Assembly (NCBI GenBank): GCA_025765615.1 | Contig: JAIVFJ010000760.1 | Coordinates: 1-10,374, forward strand | Direction: 5' to 3' | Source: Zopfochytrium polystomum | Lineage: Eukaryota > Chytridiomycota > Chytridiomycetes > Chytridiales > Chytridiaceae | Length of the DNA: 10,374 nucleotides | Shown: in pieces, positions 8,266 to 10,374 of the stretch | How the letters are laid out: the number at the start of each line of letters is the position of its first letter | Position numbering within the stretch: position 1 is the stretch's first letter | The notes under the pieces: model-generated | Seen by the model: only the letters and a program-made list of their open reading frames with translations | Databases searched by the model: none | What the model was told of the DNA's origin: nothing | Translations under genes and position numbers: made by a program

Positions 8266-10136
8266 TCATCGCTCACTTTGACCCACCGCCACCCTGCTGC
8301 TGCCTCTTGCCTCGTCCTCGACACCTCCCAGAACGCCGAGCCGACCCCCGCCGGCAACCGTCAGCAGCAGCCCGGCAACGCAGACCCAGGCGCCCACTGA
8401 AAACCCGGCCTTGCTGAGCGCGTACACCAGCCCGAACGTGAGCGGGATCGTCAACGGCACGGCCACGCGGAGAGAACGCCTGCAGCGCCGCCGCGTTCGG
8501 TCGTGAGCTTCCACCTGGGTTGGAGGGGTTGTTTTTTGCGCATGAGGGGGATTAGGGTTTCTGGGTTGAAGGGGCACGAAACGACCGCGGTGGTTAGCTC
8601 ACGAGAGTGCAGCGTTGTAGCATGCCCGTTGAGGATACAGCGAAAAGAAAACGTAAAAAACGTTGTGATAATGAAAGCGTCCATGGTTGTCAAGTCTGGG
8701 TGATCCAAGGGTGTTGGTGTGAGAGTTTCTAAAAAACAAACCCCTGCAAGGGAAATTGCAAAGATTCGATCTTTCACGTACACGCCACTTTCGGCAACTC
8801 CTGAGACACAATGACGTTGAGGGTGACGACGGCGAGCATCAGCGCGATCAGGCGGTGATGAAACGCGCGGGAACTGCGCGGGGTGTCGATGAAATAGGTC
8901 GTGCAGCTGACGATGCAGAGCAACGCCAGGGGAGGCTTGGAAAAAAAGAGTGACCGACGCGGGGACACGATCAGTTTTGGGGCAAGACGTGGGCGACAAT
9001 ACACAGTGTGGAGCTCCATGGAGGGGTGTTGGGCTTACATGTATCGGGTGATATACGAAGACGGCACACGGGTGATGGAAAACGAGAAGGTGGCTTCCCG
9101 CGCGCCCGTTGCGTTTGTCGTGTTGTGTAGGCATCCAACTGAGGCGAAAGGGGCGGGGCTGTGTCAGAGGAGGGGGTGCAACTGCACTCAGACGAGCAAC
9201 ATACACTCCAGAGAGACGGAAAAGCCATCCGTGGTGAACTGGGTGCAGACACCTTGAGGAGAGCGAGACGACCGCTGTCGCCCTTGCCGAGGAAGAGGCT
9301 GACCGACAGGGTTTGATTGTCGTACGGGAAACCGCGGAGGCTGTACTTTGAAGAAAACGCAGCACCAGTTGCTACAACAACAACAACAAAAAAAAGTACG
9401 AATCAGCAAAACTCGTTTCGTTCTCCTCGCTTCGCTACGGGTAACCCCCAACAACGTTTCAAAAAACTCACCCGCGTCCACTGCACGGTTCCCGAGCCGT
9501 CGCCGAGGACGTAAAAGTCCTCAAACACCGGGTTTGGCACGTTTGCGGTGTCGATCGCGAGCTTTGAGAAGTAAATGAACGGCTTCCAGACGAGGTCGGG
9601 GTCGATCTCGAGGGCGGCCGTCGTCGCAAAGTTTGCATTGTCGAACGCGAGGCGGGGATCGATCCAGAAAAGGGTTGACCGACATGTCGAGCTTCAAAAG
9701 GTTGGGAAAAAAAAAACCCGGTTGGAACCTTTTAAGCACACAAGCGCAAGCGATCCCCAATCAACAGTCCCCCTCCCTCCTTCCCGTTTTCTGCTCCCAC
9801 TCACGATGAACGAGCTCGACTTTGGCTCGACCCCGTAGATGCGGTTGACCGTGAGCTCGACAAAGACGGTGGTCGAGGCTCCGTCGGCGACCTCGCCGGT
9901 CGTGGGCGAGACATAGGGCGGGTCCAGTGGTAGGGCCGTGCGGTGTTGTTCAACAGGTACTGCGTGGCATAGTGGGTCGAGGCGGTGGGTTGATGCTGAA
10001 GCCTTCGGGCAGCTGCGGCACGGTGGGTTGTGGTGGTGGTGGTGGAATTTGCGGGTGCGATGATAGTCTGGGCGCTGCTCGCGAACGATGCGAATGCGGC
10101 CAGAAGGGAGCCTAGCAGCAGGCTGCGGGAGTGCAT
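8266..10136 (-). CDS. Pentameric ligand-gated ion channel (Cys-loop/Pro-loop superfamily), 7 exons
   Basis: Predicted plasma-membrane channel subunit that assembles as a pentamer and opens on ligand or proton binding. Exons: 10136-9805, 9691-9472, 9371-9205, 9138-9039, 8935-8782, 8695-8603, 8514-8266 (about 437 codons). Exon 1: signal peptide (LLLGSLLAAFASFASSAQ), then STTVFVELTVNRIYGVEPKS. Exon 2: LDMSVN, WIDPRLAFD (9666-9640; WxDxRL hallmark), DLVWKPFIYF, GSGTVQWTR. Exon 3: SLRGFPYDNQTLSVSLFL (Pro-loop). Exon 4: FSFSITRVPSSYITRY before TM1. Exon 5: LPLALLCIVSCTTYF (TM1) and TM2 (8863-8789) ending LPK. Exon 6: YLTTMDAFIITTFFTFSF (TM3). Exon 7: RVAVPLTIPLTFGLVYAL (TM4) and a polar tail to TGA 8268-8266. 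Small indels are needed in exon 1 (at least two), exon 2 (CCC at about 9673), near the exon 2/3 junction, in exon 3 (about 9250), exon 5 (about 8930) and probably exon 7. From memory, motifs and spacing match bacterial GLIC closely. The ligand is unknown. Confidence 0.9.
8515..8602 (-). other. Channel intron 6 (88 nt)
   Basis: Donor GTGAGC at 8602-8597 lies after TM3; acceptor CCCTCCAACCCAG ends at 8515. The phase-1 join opens the last exon in a frame reading RPNAAALQAFS. A shift near 8465 is then needed to reach the TM4 frame. Confidence 0.75.
8696..8781 (-). other. Channel intron 5 (86 nt)
   Basis: Donor GTACGT at 8781-8776; acceptor GATCACCCAG ends at 8696. The intron splits a Tyr codon (T|AC) and the join reads LPKVA-Y-LTTMD with no frame repair. 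This is the conserved TM2-TM3 linker of the family. A closer acceptor (CCCTTGCAG, about 8744) would give a 38-nt intron but destroys the motif. Confidence 0.88.
8936..9038 (-). other. Channel intron 4 (103 nt)
   Basis: Donor GTAAGC at 9038-9033 follows ITRYAT in phase 2; acceptor CTTTTTTTCCAAG ends at 8936. The split codon completes Ile and continues into LPLALL of TM1 if the CCCC run in exon 5 is one base short here. Confidence 0.8.
9139..9204 (-). other. Channel intron 3 (66 nt)
   Basis: Donor GTATGT at 9204-9199; acceptor CCCCTTTCGCCTCAG ending at 9139. The phase-1 join links DGFSVSLE to the exon reading NTTNATGAREATFSFSITR without any extra shift. Confidence 0.85.
9372..9471 (-). other. 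Channel intron 2 (100 nt)
   Basis: Donor GTGAGT at 9471-9466 follows VQWTR. The acceptor is a GTT-repeat tract ending in TAG at 9372. Reaching the TGAAFSSKYSLRGF frame of exon 3 needs one extra base, most simply in the GGG at the donor. An alternative acceptor at TTCAAAG (about 9344) restores frame but drops conserved-looking residues. Confidence 0.75.
9692..9804 (-). other. Channel intron 1 (113 nt)
   Basis: Donor GTGAGT at 9804-9799 follows SSSFI. The acceptor is TTTTGAAG, ending at 9692, after a T10-CCC tract. The phase-0 join gives SSSFI-LDMSVN, the expected strand before the WxDxRL motif. Confidence 0.85.
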
Positions 10137-10374
10137 GACGGGTTTGGTGAGAGTGCGTTAGCCTCGCGGCCTCGTAGGAAGGGGGTAGTAATGGGGGTCT
10201 CGGTGAGGACTAGTGAGCGAGTGAGTGAGTGAGGGGTGGGTGGTAGTAGTGGTAGCCGAGGCGAAAGAAAGCGGGCAGCGCTACTTGAGAGTAAGGCTGG
10301 CAGGGGTGCGGGTGCGGGTGCGCGGGTCCGTGTTTTCCTTCTCCCTGCTTTTTTTTTTTTTTTCTTTATTCTTG
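10137..10374. other. 5' flank of the ion-channel gene
   Basis: Non-coding upstream sequence of the minus-strand channel gene. It holds GTG/TAG-rich simple sequence (about 10241-10252), a GGGTGC repeat (about 10305-10322), a T16 run (about 10349-10363) and the CTCA motif at 10212-10229. No upstream gene is visible before the window ends. Confidence 0.6.
10212..10229 (-). promoter_or_regulatory. CTCA-rich leader motif before the channel gene
   Basis: The minus strand reads CTCACTCACTCGCTCACT, identical to the 18-mer before SDR copy 2. It lies 75 nt upstream of the channel ATG at 10136. It is a likely 5' UTR or initiator-type element; simple-sequence convergence is the alternative. Confidence 0.5.

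Noticed and set aside
8451..9365. Uninterrupted 304-codon minus-strand open frame
   Set aside because: It runs through six channel exons and five introns in one frame. Only parts of it, such as the TM3 exon, coincide with family motifs, while the spliced model explains all motifs.
1..10374. CRISPR array, tRNA, rRNA or transposase
   Set aside because: I found no regularly spaced repeats, cloverleaf, rRNA core sequence or transposase motif on either strand by eye.

Overview
The window looks like nuclear DNA of a GC-rich unicellular eukaryote. Seven spliceosomal introns of 66-113 nt with GT..AG ends can be placed. The protein families are eukaryotic or widely shared: ankyrin repeats, a WD40 propeller, carbonyl-reductase-like short-chain dehydrogenases, and a pentameric ligand-gated ion channel. 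A zoosporic (chytrid-like) fungus would fit this mix, but that is inference; nothing here fixes the taxon.

Layout, left to right. 1-367: non-coding, with a 26-nt palindrome. About 368-2704 (+): a large ankyrin-repeat gene, at least 16 repeats, spread over all three frames. 2705-2889: short convergent spacer. 2890-3643 (-): an SDR gene. 3644-4823: divergent spacer with TGAG and GA microsatellites. 4824-5617 (+): a second SDR, a close paralogue of the first, so the two form a head-to-head inverted duplication that extends into the 3' UTRs. About 5778-7206 (+): a WD40-repeat gene, possibly with an F-box-like N-terminus, with one clear intron. 7207-8265: no gene I can support, apart from the 3' flank of the next gene. 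8266-10136 (-): a seven-exon gene for a pentameric ligand-gated ion channel (Cys-loop/Pro-loop superfamily) with signal peptide, ligand-binding domain and four membrane segments. 10137-10374: its 5' flank.

The channel is the most notable content. Its exons, read across six introns, give the WxDxRL motif, an FPYDNQ loop without the flanking cysteines, an RY..LP entry into TM1, and an LPKxAYLTxxD link between TM2 and TM3. From memory these resemble the prokaryotic channel GLIC more than animal Cys-loop receptors.

Every gene is broken by small indels about every 100-300 bases, mostly in short homopolymers, while motifs, splice sites and paralogue similarity remain intact. The simplest reading is an indel-rich, unpolished assembly rather than a cluster of pseudogenes, but the sequence alone cannot decide. 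No pathway links the five genes; they look like ordinary neighbours apart from the duplicated SDR pair. Three of them share a CTCA-rich motif upstream of the start codon.
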